64,000 nucleotides of DNA from Rhizobium sp. BK602 (GCF_014195095.1 NZ_JACIBC010000001.1:558001-622000); one strand, 5' to 3'. Shown: positions 1 through 8,038, counted from the first letter of the stretch. Notes: a model not told the origin generated them from the letters alone. Numbers and translations are program-made.

Positions 1-80
1 CTCGATGGATCATTCTTGGAGCCGCGGAGCGCGTGACAATCGCGCGTTCCATGTCCAAAATTTCGGCCGACTTTCGATTT

Positions 81-98
81 ACGTCATAAAGCTGTAAC
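81..98 (+). promoter_or_regulatory. Candidate Pho box upstream of dgkA
   Basis: Two 7-base half-sites, ACGTCAT (81-87) and CTGTAAC (92-98), start 11 bases apart with a 4-base spacer. This is the architecture of the PhoB site in rhizobia, a tandem CTGTCAT with an 11-base period. The first half matches at 5 of 7 positions and the second at 5 of 7. It lies about 100 bases before dgkA. That it binds PhoB is inference. Confidence 0.4.
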
Positions 99-198
99 AA
101 GCTCCCGCGCGACTCAGCCGTCGGCTTGCCTTGAGAGAGGCAAGACGGTATTCGCAGAGCAGCTAAAGTGCAGCCGGGACATCGCAAGCGGGGCAGGA

Positions 199-591
199 AT
201 GGCCGAATTTTCGAAATCGACGGTAACCAAGGAAACGGGCATCCGGCATTTCTTTGCCGCGGCCGGTTATTCCTGGGGCGGCTTTCAGCGTCTGTTGCGG
301 GAATCGGCGTTCCGGCAGGAGCTTCTGTTCGCCGCCGTTGCCCTGATCCTGCTCATTGCGGTTGGTGCGACGCTTGGCGAAATCGTCATTGCCCTCGTGC
401 TGTTTCTCGGCGTTTTTGCGATCGAGGCGATGAATACTGCGGTTGAGGAGGTCATCGACCGGATTTCACCGGAGATCTCCAACGTCGGCAAGCATGCCAA
501 GGATCTCGGCTCCTTTGCCGTTCTGTGCATGCTGGCCGCGTCCGGCCTTTATCTTCTCTATATTATCGGCAGCCACCTGTTCTTCTCCTGA
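199..591 (+). CDS. dgkA: Diacylglycerol kinase (DgkA family)
   Basis: Small integral membrane kinase that phosphorylates diacylglycerol to phosphatidic acid, returning lipid backbones released by head-group transfer to phospholipid synthesis. The 130 residues match the family length. Visible features are the amphipathic RESAFRQE segment (34-41), three hydrophobic segments (about 42-56, 61-76 and 107-125), the catalytic motif with E76, N79 and E83, and the KDLGS motif (101-105). The ATG follows a purine-rich GGGGCAGGA, although the spacing is tight. The gene converges on the histidine kinase, with only 16 bases between the stops. A Pho-box-like repeat upstream (81-98) would fit a role in lipid remodelling under phosphate limitation, which is inference. 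Confidence 0.93.
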   Translation: MAEFSKSTVTKETGIRHFFAAAGYSWGGFQRLLRESAFRQELLFAAVALILLIAVGATLGEIVIALVLFLGVFAIEAMNTAVEEVIDRISPEISNVGKHAKDLGSFAVLCMLAASGLYLLYIIGSHLFFS

Positions 592-607
592 GCGACGGCG
601 CCGGACG

Positions 608-2137
608 TCAGGCGAAGCTCTTCTTGCGGCGCTCGACAAGCGGCGCATCTTCGATGGCCGGCAGGCTTTGCAGGACGCGTCTGGCTGGCAGGATGGCGAT
701 GACTTCGGTGCCTTCGCGCAGTTTGGATTTCAGCAGGAACTGACCGTCATGCTTGGCGAGGATCGCCTGAACGATCGGCAATCCGAGGCCGGTGCCCTGT
801 TCGGCGCTCTTGATGGCGATGGACCCCTGGCCGAAGGCGGAGAGAACCACGGGAATTTCCTCTTCGGGAATACCCGGACCATTGTCCTTGATCGCCACAT
901 ATTGACCGCCGCCGGAGGTCCAGCCGACCTTGACGGTGATCTCGCCGCCCTGCGGCGTGAATTTCACGGCATTGGAAAGCAGGTTGAGGATGACCTGCCG
1001 GATGGATTTCTCGTCGGCCCAGACGGAGGGAAGCTGTGGCTCGAATTGCGGCGCAATGGAAATGTTCTTGCCGCGGGCGCGCAGCTGCACCATGCCGATG
1101 CAATCCTCGGCCACATCCAGCAGCGAGATCGCTTCCTCGTTCAGCTCGTATTTGCCGGCCTCGATACGCGAGAGATCGAGGATCTCGTTGATCAGATTGA
1201 GCAGATGCTGGCCGGAACGGTGGATATCCGTGGTGTATTCGCGATAGGTGGCATTGTTGAGCGGCCCCATGACCTCCGCCGACATGACTTCGGAGAAGCC
1301 GAGAATGGCATTGAGCGGCGTTCTCAGCTCATGCGACATCGAGGCGAGGAAGCGCGACTTGGCGAGGTTCGCCTCCTCGGCGCGGCGGCGCGCCTCATCC
1401 GACATCGACTTGGCGACCTCGAGTTCGGCGATGAGATCGTCCTTTTCCGACTGGAAGGACAGGATCTTCAGGTTGGATTGAAACATCCGGTTGGTGATGA
1501 AGCTGAAGAAGACCACGGCGACAGCGATGGCAGCGGCAAGCGTGATGTCGTACGGGTTGCGGGTCAGCGCCGCCGTGACGGCAAGGACGACCATGGCAGG
1601 CGCAAAGGCAAAGGCCACGGCGCGGGGCAGCATGAAATTCGCCATCGTGGTGATGCAGATGGCCACCAGCAGCGTCGCGCCCTTATAGAGGGCAAAGCCG
1701 TCCCCGCCGCAGGTCGAACAGTTCTGCATCGCGAAGAAGGCCCAGCAGAATCCGATGAGCAACTGGCCGAGCAGCAGGATATTGCGCCATTTCCTGGCGC
1801 GCTCGGCAGTCATTTCCGATTTCCTCGCACGGCGGCCGAGCAGCATGTTGACGGCATGTGCCGTCAGGGTCGGGATAGCCCAGACGAAGATTTGCACGTC
1901 GCGCGTCAGATAGACGCCGAGCGCCGCAACGATGATGGCGAAGATCGGCATGATCGACGCGCCCTGCAGCAGCGTGTCGATATGCATCATCATCAGTTCA
2001 CGGTCGAAATTGCGGCTATGGCCGGATTGCAGGCGCTCACGCGTCTGCCGCACGGCCTTCGACACAGCCCGGTTACGGTGACTGCGCGATCGGTCGACGA
2101 TGATCTTATCTGTCGATGTGCTGACGCCGGTACTCAT
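608..2137 (-). CDS. Membrane sensor histidine kinase
   Basis: Two-component sensor kinase of 509 residues. The N-terminal half carries about five or six hydrophobic segments between residues 58 and 215 and no recognisable periplasmic sensor fold. A short coiled linker (228-260) leads to the HisKA domain with the phospho-acceptor in SMSHELRTPLN (His269). The HATPase domain follows with the N box (LNLLSNAVKF), G1 (DNGPGIP) and G2 (GTGLGLPI). No response regulator gene is adjacent, so this is an orphan kinase whose partner cannot be named. The start at 2137 is the first plausible ATG; the ribosome site is weak, so M49-M51 cannot be excluded. The general organisation resembles alphaproteobacterial PdhS/DivJ-type kinases, but I do not assign it to them. 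Confidence 0.88.
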   Translation of the reverse strand: MSTGVSTSTDKIIVDRSRSHRNRAVSKAVRQTRERLQSGHSRNFDRELMMMHIDTLLQGASIMPIFAIIVAALGVYLTRDVQIFVWAIPTLTAHAVNMLLGRRARKSEMTAERARKWRNILLLGQLLIGFCWAFFAMQNCSTCGGDGFALYKGATLLVAICITTMANFMLPRAVAFAFAPAMVVLAVTAALTRNPYDITLAAAIAVAVVFFSFITNRMFQSNLKILSFQSEKDDLIAELEVAKSMSDEARRRAEEANLAKSRFLASMSHELRTPLNAILGFSEVMSAEVMGPLNNATYREYTTDIHRSGQHLLNLINEILDLSRIEAGKYELNEEAISLLDVAEDCIGMVQLRARGKNISIAPQFEPQLPSVWADEKSIRQVILNLLSNAVKFTPQGGEITVKVGWTSGGGQYVAIKDNGPGIPEEEIPVVLSAFGQGSIAIKSAEQGTGLGLPIVQAILAKHDGQFLLKSKLREGTEVIAILPARRVLQSLPAIEDAPLVERRKKSFA

Positions 2138-2259
2138 GGTTGCGTTGAAACTTAGCTTTCAGAGAGCTACAGACTAGCGGCCAAACCTTAAGAAGATGCT
2201 GCTCGCAATGTTTTGTTTGCCATCTTTGCCAAGGGTTTGTTGTTGAAGGAGGCAAAAGC

Positions 2260-2832
2260 GTGACGCGGTTCGGCCGCCTGTTTCGTGACGGCGTGACCAC
2301 ATTCGCGCTGCTGGCGCTGATCGGCTTGCTGGCGATGAAGTTGAACAATCGTTCGGAACTTGTTCAAACAGGACGATTTTATGTTGTCGATGGCGACACG
2401 CTTGCCCAGGGTGGCGAGCGTTTTCGGCTGCGTGGCATCGATGCGCCGGAATTTCGGCAGCAATGCCGGCACGATAACGCGGATTGGGCATGCGGCCAGG
2501 AGGCGCGCAAGGCGCTCGACCGTCTGGTGAAGGTCGGTTCACCCGAATGCCGGGGCAGCGACAAGGATCGCTATGGCCGTTTGCTGGTGATCTGCAGGAC
2601 GGGCGACCTCGACATCAATGCCGAGATGGTGCGCAGCGGCATGGCCCTGTCTTATGGAGACTATGAAGACGAGGAGGGTTTGGCGCGGCGGAACAGGGCG
2701 GGCCTATGGGCCGGCGATTTCGAAAGGCCGCGCGACTATCGGCGCGAGGAGCAGATGGAACATGTGGCCAATGGTGGTTCGTTCGGCGGATTGATCGATC
2801 ATCTGCGGCAATGGATGGGGTGGGACCGATGA
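2260..2832 (+). CDS. Membrane-anchored thermonuclease-family protein (SNase-like)
   Basis: A 190-residue protein with one N-terminal hydrophobic segment (about 11-27) and a staphylococcal-nuclease-like domain. The domain shows VVDGDT (42-47), the RLRGIDAPE block (56-64) and the DRYGRLLV block carrying the expected basic residue (Arg107). Proteins of this family cleave nucleic acid with calcium in the periplasm or cell surface, although many rhizobial members are untested. The GTG start at 2260 is supported by an AAGGAGG site (2246-2252) seven bases upstream. The stop overlaps the next start by four bases (ATGA), so it is translationally coupled to a uracil-DNA-glycosylase-like gene. Confidence 0.87.
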   Translation: MTRFGRLFRDGVTTFALLALIGLLAMKLNNRSELVQTGRFYVVDGDTLAQGGERFRLRGIDAPEFRQQCRHDNADWACGQEARKALDRLVKVGSPECRGSDKDRYGRLLVICRTGDLDINAEMVRSGMALSYGDYEDEEGLARRNRAGLWAGDFERPRDYRREEQMEHVANGGSFGGLIDHLRQWMGWDR

Positions 2833-3464
2833 GCGTGTCGCTACAGGAGATGCAGGCTCTGCGGAACGCGATTGCCGGTTGTCGGGTCTGCCGCGACGCG
2901 CCGATGCGCGGCGAGGCGGACCGGCTGCCGCATGAGCCGAGGCCGGTGGCGGTCCTGTCGGCGACGGCGCGCATCCTGATTGCGGGACAGGCGCCGGGAC
3001 TGCGGGTGCATGAAAGCGGCCTGCCGTTCAACGATGCCTCCGGCGACCGGTTGCGGCAATGGCTGGGTGTCGACCGCGACAGTTTCTACAATCCCGACCA
3101 TTTCGCCATCGTGCCGATGGGCTTCTGCTTTCCCGGCTATGACGCTGCGGGCAGCGATTTGCCGCCGCGTAAGGAATGCGCGCCGCTCTGGCGGCAGAAA
3201 GCCATGGCGGCCATGCCGCAGATCGAGCTGATCCTGACCATCGGACAATATGCGCAGGCCTGGCATCTCGGTGCGGCGCGCATGGGGTCGATGACGGAAA
3301 CCGTCGCGGAATGGCGGCGCTATCTCCTGACCAACCGCTCGCCCGCCGTGCTGCCATTGCCGCATCCGAGCTGGCGCAACAGCGGCTGGCTGAAGCGCAA
3401 TCCCTGGTTCGAAGCCGAATTGCTGCCGGTGTTGCGAGATCGTGTGAAAAACCTTGTTTCGTGA
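2829..3464 (+). CDS. Uracil-DNA glycosylase superfamily protein
   Basis: A 211-residue member of the uracil-DNA glycosylase superfamily. It has an N-terminal CRVCRDAP motif with two close cysteines, the LIAGQAPG substrate loop and a C-terminal LPHPSWRN that corresponds to the HPS motif of these enzymes. Only two of the four cysteines that bind the iron-sulfur cluster in family 4 enzymes are evident, so cluster binding is uncertain. The likely role is recognition or removal of deaminated bases; the biochemical activity of this subgroup is not established by sequence. The start at 2829 overlaps the stop of the SNase-like gene, which makes it better than the in-frame upstream start at 2706. Confidence 0.82.
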   Translation: MSVSLQEMQALRNAIAGCRVCRDAPMRGEADRLPHEPRPVAVLSATARILIAGQAPGLRVHESGLPFNDASGDRLRQWLGVDRDSFYNPDHFAIVPMGFCFPGYDAAGSDLPPRKECAPLWRQKAMAAMPQIELILTIGQYAQAWHLGAARMGSMTETVAEWRRYLLTNRSPAVLPLPHPSWRNSGWLKRNPWFEAELLPVLRDRVKNLVS

Positions 3465-3469
3465 AACAA
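3454..3469. promoter_or_regulatory. Palindrome before the Lrp/AsnC-type gene (candidate operator)
   Basis: TTGTTTCGTGAAACAA is a perfect 7-base inverted repeat around GT. It overlaps the stop codon of the upstream gene and lies about 60 bases before the Lrp-type start. A TATAAT hexamer (3508-3513) follows. Lrp-family regulators commonly bind A/T-rich palindromes at their own promoters; a weak terminator is the alternative, since a T-rich run follows. Confidence 0.45.
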
Positions 3470-3530
3470 ATTTCTTTTCTTTCGATAAAAACGCGCTATA
3501 GAGGGAATATAATTCGAAAGGGTAGCCGAA

Positions 3531-4019
3531 ATGGACCGTCTTGACCGCAAAATCCTGCGTCTGTTGCAGGAGGATTCCACTCTGGCCGTGGCCGATCTTG
3601 CCAAAAAGGTCGGGCTGTCGACGACACCATGCTGGCGCCGTATCCAGAAGATGGAAGAGGATGGCGTCATCCGTCGCCGCGTGGCGCTTCTCGATCCGGA
3701 GAAGGTCAACACCAAGGTCACCGTCTTCGTCTCGATCCGCACCAACAGCCATTCGATCGAATGGCTGAAGCGCTTCTCGGAAGTGATCGCCGATTTTCCG
3801 GAAGTGGTGGAATTCTATCGCATGAGCGGCGATGTCGACTATCTGCTGCGCGTCGTCGTTCCCGATATCGCGGCCTATGACGCCTTCTACAAGCGCATGA
3901 TCGCCAAGATCGAAATCCGCGACGTTTCCTCGGCCTTCGCGATGGAGCAGATCAAGTATTCGACGGAACTGCCGCTGGATTACATGCTGCTGGAGAATGC
4001 GAAGTCGAACGAGGATTGA
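3531..4019 (+). CDS. Lrp/AsnC family transcriptional regulator
   Basis: A 162-residue feast/famine regulator. The N-terminal helix-turn-helix covers about residues 1-60 (DRKILRLLQED, then LAKKVGLSTTPCWRRIQKME), and the C-terminal RAM ligand-binding and oligomerisation domain covers about 70-150. Length and order are typical. The family responds to amino acids and generally autoregulates; the palindrome at 3454-3469 may be its own operator. No amino-acid gene sits next to it in the same orientation, so the target regulon is unknown. A strong inverted repeat (4072-4121) separates it from the convergent PEBP gene. Confidence 0.92.
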   Translation: MDRLDRKILRLLQEDSTLAVADLAKKVGLSTTPCWRRIQKMEEDGVIRRRVALLDPEKVNTKVTVFVSIRTNSHSIEWLKRFSEVIADFPEVVEFYRMSGDVDYLLRVVVPDIAAYDAFYKRMIAKIEIRDVSSAFAMEQIKYSTELPLDYMLLENAKSNED

Positions 4020-4071
4020 TGTTCGATCGGCTGACATGCCGATGAGCATTCTCCAACATTTTTCGAGAAAG

Positions 4072-4121
4072 CAACGCCAGGGCTGCGGTCGGGTTTGAGC
4101 CCGAACATCGCCCTGGCGTTG
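4072..4121. terminator. Large hairpin between convergent genes (bidirectional terminator)
   Basis: CAACGCCAGGGC (4072-4083) pairs perfectly with GCCCTGGCGTTG (4110-4121). The 26-base interior contains a second small stem, TCGGG with CCCGA. A T-rich stretch follows on the plus strand. The position between two convergent genes supports termination in both directions. Confidence 0.7.
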
Positions 4122-4148
4122 TTGTTTCAGGGCGCCGTGCCTCTGCGA

Positions 4149-4694
4149 TCACTGGCCGTAGGTTGCGGTGATGGAGGCGGAGGCAAGCGCATTGGCACGC
4201 GTCATATAGCCGACCAACGCGCCGCTGGCGTTGCTGTCCAGGCCGAGCTTGTCGACCTTGAGCGCGGTAACGGTCAGGACATAGCGGTGCGCGGGACCGG
4301 GCGGCGGGCAGGCGCCGCCGAAGGACGAGGTGCCGAAGTCGGTTCTGCCCTGGATGGCGCCGGCAGGAAGGCCGGCGCCCTTGGCCGATCCGGCGCCGGA
4401 GGGCAGCGAATTGGCGGATGCGGGGATATCGAACACGGTCCAATGCCACCAGCCGGAGCCTGTCGGCGCATCCGGATCGTAGAGCGAGACCACGAAGCTC
4501 TTGGTTTCCTTCGGCGCATCTTTCCAGCTGACCGCCGGCGATACATTGCCGCCCTTGCAGCCGAAGACATTGGCAACCTGTTCGGTCTTCAGCGTGCCGC
4601 CATCCTTCATGTCGGGGCTGGTGAGTTCAAAGGCCGAAACCTGGCTCGACGACAGCAGCGCGGCGGCCAGAGCCATGGCGATAGGATATTTCAT
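4149..4694 (-). CDS. Secreted YbhB/YbcL-type phosphatidylethanolamine-binding (Raf kinase inhibitor-like) protein
   Basis: A 181-residue PEBP-family protein with a clear signal peptide (residues 1-21, ending SSSQVSA before FELTSPDM). Family motifs visible are the DPDAPTGSGWWHW core and the GPAHRYVLTVTAL block, which form the anion-binding pocket. The bacterial proteins are periplasmic or cytoplasmic; their ligand is not firmly known. The start at 4694 is preferred over the in-frame codon at 4709 because TTGGAG sits eight to ten bases upstream and it begins directly with the signal peptide. The AraC-type regulator gene lies immediately upstream in the same orientation, 51 bases away, so they may be linked functionally. 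Confidence 0.9.
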   Translation of the reverse strand: MKYPIAMALAAALLSSSQVSAFELTSPDMKDGGTLKTEQVANVFGCKGGNVSPAVSWKDAPKETKSFVVSLYDPDAPTGSGWWHWTVFDIPASANSLPSGAGSAKGAGLPAGAIQGRTDFGTSSFGGACPPPGPAHRYVLTVTALKVDKLGLDSNASGALVGYMTRANALASASITATYGQ

Positions 4695-4745
4695 GACAAT
4701 CTCCAACAAGACGACGCCGCTCGTGGCGTCGATGGCGGGAGATTG

Positions 4746-5636
4746 TCATTCCGCTGGAACGAGCGCTGCGCTGTTTCGATCAGTCTTTGCGCCGTTTCGA
4801 TCAACTTCGCGGCGATGGTTGCGGATTTCGCTCGGCGCGAATTCGAAACGCGCGCGGAAGCGGGCGGTGAAGCGGGACGCCGAGTCGTAACCGACGTCGA
4901 GGGCGATCTGTGTCACGGATTTGTCGGTGGTCTGCAGCAGGGTGAGCGCCGTCGTCATGCGGATATCGGCCAGAAGCTCGGAAAAGCTCGTTCCCGACGC
5001 CGCCAGCTTGCGCCGCAGACTGGCTTCGCTCATGCCGATCGCCTTCGCCAGATCCGGCGCGCGCCAGGAATGGGACGGATCGGAGGTTATGATCCGGCGC
5101 AGGCGTTCGATCGGTCCGGGGTTCGCGATCGGCGCAAAGCGGTGGCCGAGCGCGCCGAGCCATAACAGGACCTCGTTGACGCGGGATGCGGCGATGCTGT
5201 CCGGCAGCAAGGGGCCGCTGCGTATCGCTTCGACTGCCTTGCTATAGGCTTCCTCGAAGGCCGGCGGCATATTGCGGAGAACCTTGACGTCCTGTACCGG
5301 CCTGGCGCCGCTGACGGCGGCCTCGGTGATCAGGTTCGGCGCGAATTGCAGGGCGAGCGCTTGGTAGCCGTTGAGCCCATCGGGCTCGTTGATGATATCG
5401 GATGTGAGGCCTTCGGGAATCAGGACGAGATCGCCGACGCGTGCCTTTGTCTGCATGCCCCCGTCGAGAATGATCTTCTGGCCCTTCTGAACGAGCACGA
5501 CGCCCGGCGCCGGCGATGCCAGACGTTTGCAGAGCAGACGGGTACTTTGCATGATGCATGCCGTCGTTCCCGCCCCGTCGCGCCGGGCGATATCGCGATC
5601 GGGCAGAATGGAGAAGTTATCCGAGATTTGAAACAC
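4746..5636 (-). CDS. AraC family transcriptional regulator
   Basis: A 296-residue regulator with an N-terminal cupin-like sensing domain (about 30-170) and a C-terminal double helix-turn-helix. The first helix pair is around LAKAIGMSEASLRRKLAASG and the second around VTQIALDVGYDSASRFTARF, followed by the usual F-x-P-S-E-I-R ending. The N-terminal domain resembles the AraC_N type found in regulators of aldehyde or aromatic-compound genes. The ligand is unknown. It is transcribed toward the PEBP gene (51-base gap) and lies downstream of the dehydrogenase gene, so either neighbour could be a target. Confidence 0.9.
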   Translation of the reverse strand: MFQISDNFSILPDRDIARRDGAGTTACIMQSTRLLCKRLASPAPGVVLVQKGQKIILDGGMQTKARVGDLVLIPEGLTSDIINEPDGLNGYQALALQFAPNLITEAAVSGARPVQDVKVLRNMPPAFEEAYSKAVEAIRSGPLLPDSIAASRVNEVLLWLGALGHRFAPIANPGPIERLRRIITSDPSHSWRAPDLAKAIGMSEASLRRKLAASGTSFSELLADIRMTTALTLLQTTDKSVTQIALDVGYDSASRFTARFRARFEFAPSEIRNHRREVDRNGAKTDRNSAALVPAE

Positions 5637-5800
5637 CGTGCCTCCGCAACTCTTTCGCCGGCTGTCCCGTCAGCGGGGGAGCAAACGCCGTCTAGCGTAG
5701 CGGAGGACGTTGGTTCGCGAAACTGCCTTTTGCGTATCGCTTGGCAGAGGGCGGACGCCGCCGGGGTCGAGGGATCGGCGGCGTCTGTCGATAATGCCGG

Positions 5801-6673
5801 TTACTTTCGTTCCAGTCGGGCCAGCAGCGACGAGGTATCCCAGCGATTGCCGCCCATGGCCTGGACGTCGCCGTAGAACTGGTCGACGAGGGCCGTCAGC
5901 GGCAGCTTGGCCTCGTTGCGGCGGGCTTCCGCCAGCACGATGCCGAGATCCTTGCGCATCCAGTCGACGGCGAAGCCGAAGTCGTATTTGCCGGCATTCA
6001 TGGTCTTGTGGCGGTTTTCCATCTGCCAGGAGCCGGCCGCACCTTTCGAAATGACATCCACGACCTTTTCGATGTCGAGGCCGGCCTGCTTGCCGAAATG
6101 GATGCCCTCGGCGAGGCCCTGGACGATGCCGGCGATGCAGATCTGGTTGATCATCTTGGTGAGCTGGCCGGCGCCGACCGTGCCCATCAGTCCGACCATG
6201 CGGGCATAGGCATCGATGACGGGCCGTGCCTTCTCGAATACGGCCTCATCGCCGCCGCACATGACGGTCAGCACGCCGTTTTCCGCGCCGGCCTGGCCGC
6301 CGGAGACGGGGGCGTCGATGAACTCAACGCCTTTTTCCTTGGCTGCCGCATGGAGTTCGCGGGCGACTTCCGCGCTCGCCGTCGTGTTGTCGATCAGGAT
6401 CGCGCCCGCCTTCATGCCGGAGAGTACGCCGTCCTTGCCGATCGTCACCGAGCGCAGGTCGTCATCGTTGCCGACGCAGGTGAAAACGAAATCGGCGCCT
6501 TCGGCGGCAGCGGCTGGGGTGGTGGTAAACTTGCCGTCGAACTGCTTGGCCCAGGCTTCCGCCTTGGCGATGGTGCGGTTGTAGACGGTCACGTCGTGAC
6601 CACCCTTGACCTTCAAATGTCCTGCCATGGGATAGCCCATGACGCCCATGCCGATGAAAGCGACCTTTGCCAT
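5801..6673 (-). CDS. NAD(P)-dependent beta-hydroxyacid dehydrogenase (GarR/3-hydroxyisobutyrate dehydrogenase family)
   Basis: A 290-residue oxidoreductase. The N-terminal Rossmann fold starts with FIGMGVMGYPMAGHL, the substrate loop is DAPVSGGQAGAENG, and the catalytic lysine sits in the GAGQLTKMINQ block. The C-terminal helical domain has the conserved KDLGIVLAEA motif. The family reduces tartronate semialdehyde or oxidises 3-hydroxyisobutyrate and related acids; the sequence does not discriminate these. The gene stands alone, divergent from the sulfonate locus. Its ATG at 6673 is preceded by an AGGGAG-like site. Confidence 0.9.
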   Translation of the reverse strand: MAKVAFIGMGVMGYPMAGHLKVKGGHDVTVYNRTIAKAEAWAKQFDGKFTTTPAAAAEGADFVFTCVGNDDDLRSVTIGKDGVLSGMKAGAILIDNTTASAEVARELHAAAKEKGVEFIDAPVSGGQAGAENGVLTVMCGGDEAVFEKARPVIDAYARMVGLMGTVGAGQLTKMINQICIAGIVQGLAEGIHFGKQAGLDIEKVVDVISKGAAGSWQMENRHKTMNAGKYDFGFAVDWMRKDLGIVLAEARRNEAKLPLTALVDQFYGDVQAMGGNRWDTSSLLARLERK

Positions 6674-6803
6674 TCGCGAAACTCCCTTACGAATTTTGAC
6701 TGAAGGCTTAGCGGAAAGGTGAGGGGGACGGAAGACCGGTTTGTCGGCGAACTTGTCTCGGTATCATCCGGTTTGAAAGATAATTCCGCTTATTGCCTGT
6801 TTG

Positions 6804-6820
6804 TCGAAATCGAATTTCGA
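6804..6820. promoter_or_regulatory. Inverted repeat upstream of ssuA (candidate activator site)
   Basis: TCGAAATCGAATTTCGA has perfect 7-base arms around CGA. It is centred about 45 bases upstream of the TATAAT at 6855-6860, the usual position of a LysR-type or similar activator site. CysB/Cbl-type LysR regulators control ssu genes in enterobacteria; no such regulator is encoded nearby, so the protein that binds here is unknown. Confidence 0.4.
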
Positions 6821-6848
6821 TGCAATCGCGGAAATTCACAATATCAGA

Positions 6849-6861
6849 TGTCGATATAATC
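6849..6861 (+). promoter_or_regulatory. Promoter motif of ssuA, first copy of a 13-base repeat
   Basis: TGTCGATATAATC contains a perfect -10 hexamer TATAAT (6855-6860). Exactly the same 13 bases occur upstream of ssuD at 8026-8038. The start codon of ssuA follows about 85 bases downstream. The repetition at two genes of one pathway suggests a shared promoter type. Confidence 0.5.
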
Positions 6862-6944
6862 CATGGATTTGCAATTCTTAGGGCATCAATAGCAATGCCG
6901 GTGGCAACGGGACCAGTCCCGATCCGGTGGGGAAAGGACTTTTC

Positions 6945-7913
6945 ATGATCTCGCGCAGACAGACACTCAGCCTCCTTGGCGCCACGGCCGCAGCACTTGC
7001 GCTGCCTTCCATCCGGCCGGCGCGCGCCGCCGCCGCAACCACTTTTCGCATAGGCTGGCAGAAGAACGGCGTGCTGGCGCTGGCCAAGCGCAAGGGCTCG
7101 CTGGAGAAGCGTCTCGCCGATCGCGGCATCTCCGTCGAATGGTCCGAATTCACCTCCGGCCCGCCACTCCTGGAGGCGCTCGGCGCCGGCGCTCTCGATT
7201 TCGGCGGGACGGGTGACGTGCCGCCATTGTTCGCGCAGGCCGCCAACGGCAATCTGCTTTATGTGGGCCAGTACTCGGGAAGCCCGGAGGGGTCTGCAAT
7301 TCTGGTGCGCAAGGATTCGCCGATCCAGACGCTCGCCGACCTCAAGGGCAAGAAACTGGCTTTCAAGCGCGGGTCGAGTGCTCACAATGTTGCCGTCAAA
7401 GCTCTGCGCAAAGGCGGCCTGACGGTGGACGATGTGCAGGCGCTCGATCTCGCGCCGCCGGATGCTTCTGCGGCATTCAAGACGGGCGCAATCGACGCCT
7501 GGTCTATCTGGGACCCCTATCTCGCCATCGCGGAGGCCGATCCGGATACGCGTATTCTCGCGACGGCGCGTGGCCTGCTCGATTCCTACAGCTATTTCCT
7601 GGGAAATGCCGATTTCACCAAGGATAATGCGCAGGTTATCGTGGATGTGCTCGATGAACTCGCCAAGGTCGGCACCGCGGCGCAGGCCAATCTCGACGAT
7701 ACGGTCGCGGCGCTTTCGGAGATTACCGGCGTGCCGGCCGACATTACGCGCGTGACGTTGACGCGTCCCGATTTCAATCTCGGTCGCGTCTCGACGATCA
7801 CCGACGCAGCCATCGCCTATCAACAAGGATTGGCGGACGAGTTTTATGGCCTCGGGATCGTTCCGAAGAAGCTCGCCATCACGGATATCGTCTGGCGGCC
7901 GAAAGCAAGCTGA
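6945..7913 (+). CDS. ssuA: Aliphatic sulfonate ABC transporter, periplasmic binding protein
   Basis: A 322-residue binding protein that captures alkanesulfonates for the SsuBC importer. The start at 6945 has AAGGA eight bases upstream and gives a signal peptide beginning MISRRQTLSLLG, with a twin arginine that suggests Tat export; cleavage is likely after the ARAAA region. The mature part has the SsuA/NMT1 fold: FRIGWQKNGVL at the start, a DFGGTGDVPP ligand loop, and AIDAWSIWDPYLA. It is separated from ssuD by about 200 bases with its own promoter motif, so ssuA may be transcribed separately from ssuDCB. Assignment rests on both family features and the adjacent ssuD. Confidence 0.9.
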   Translation: MISRRQTLSLLGATAAALALPSIRPARAAAATTFRIGWQKNGVLALAKRKGSLEKRLADRGISVEWSEFTSGPPLLEALGAGALDFGGTGDVPPLFAQAANGNLLYVGQYSGSPEGSAILVRKDSPIQTLADLKGKKLAFKRGSSAHNVAVKALRKGGLTVDDVQALDLAPPDASAAFKTGAIDAWSIWDPYLAIAEADPDTRILATARGLLDSYSYFLGNADFTKDNAQVIVDVLDELAKVGTAAQANLDDTVAALSEITGVPADITRVTLTRPDFNLGRVSTITDAAIAYQQGLADEFYGLGIVPKKLAITDIVWRPKAS

Positions 7914-8025
7914 AGACCGACAGCCTATTCGCTACGACCGACATGGTCCCGCTCGAAACACGGCGGGCGCAGGCCATCGCGTGGAAAAATATTCCGCGAG
8001 ATGGCAAACAATAGAAATTCTGCAT

Positions 8026-8038
8026 TGTCGATATAATC
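8026..8038 (+). promoter_or_regulatory. Promoter motif of ssuD, second copy of the 13-base repeat
   Basis: The identical TGTCGATATAATC, with TATAAT at 8032-8037, lies about 80 bases before the ssuD start. A GAAATTC precedes it by 12 bases here and by 18 bases at the ssuA copy, so only the 13-base core is positioned identically relative to itself. Confidence 0.5.

Noticed and set aside
443..2155. 570-codon open frame on the plus strand opposite the histidine kinase
   Set aside because: The opposite strand has a complete histidine kinase with all catalytic boxes. The plus-strand frame has biased composition and no recognisable domain.
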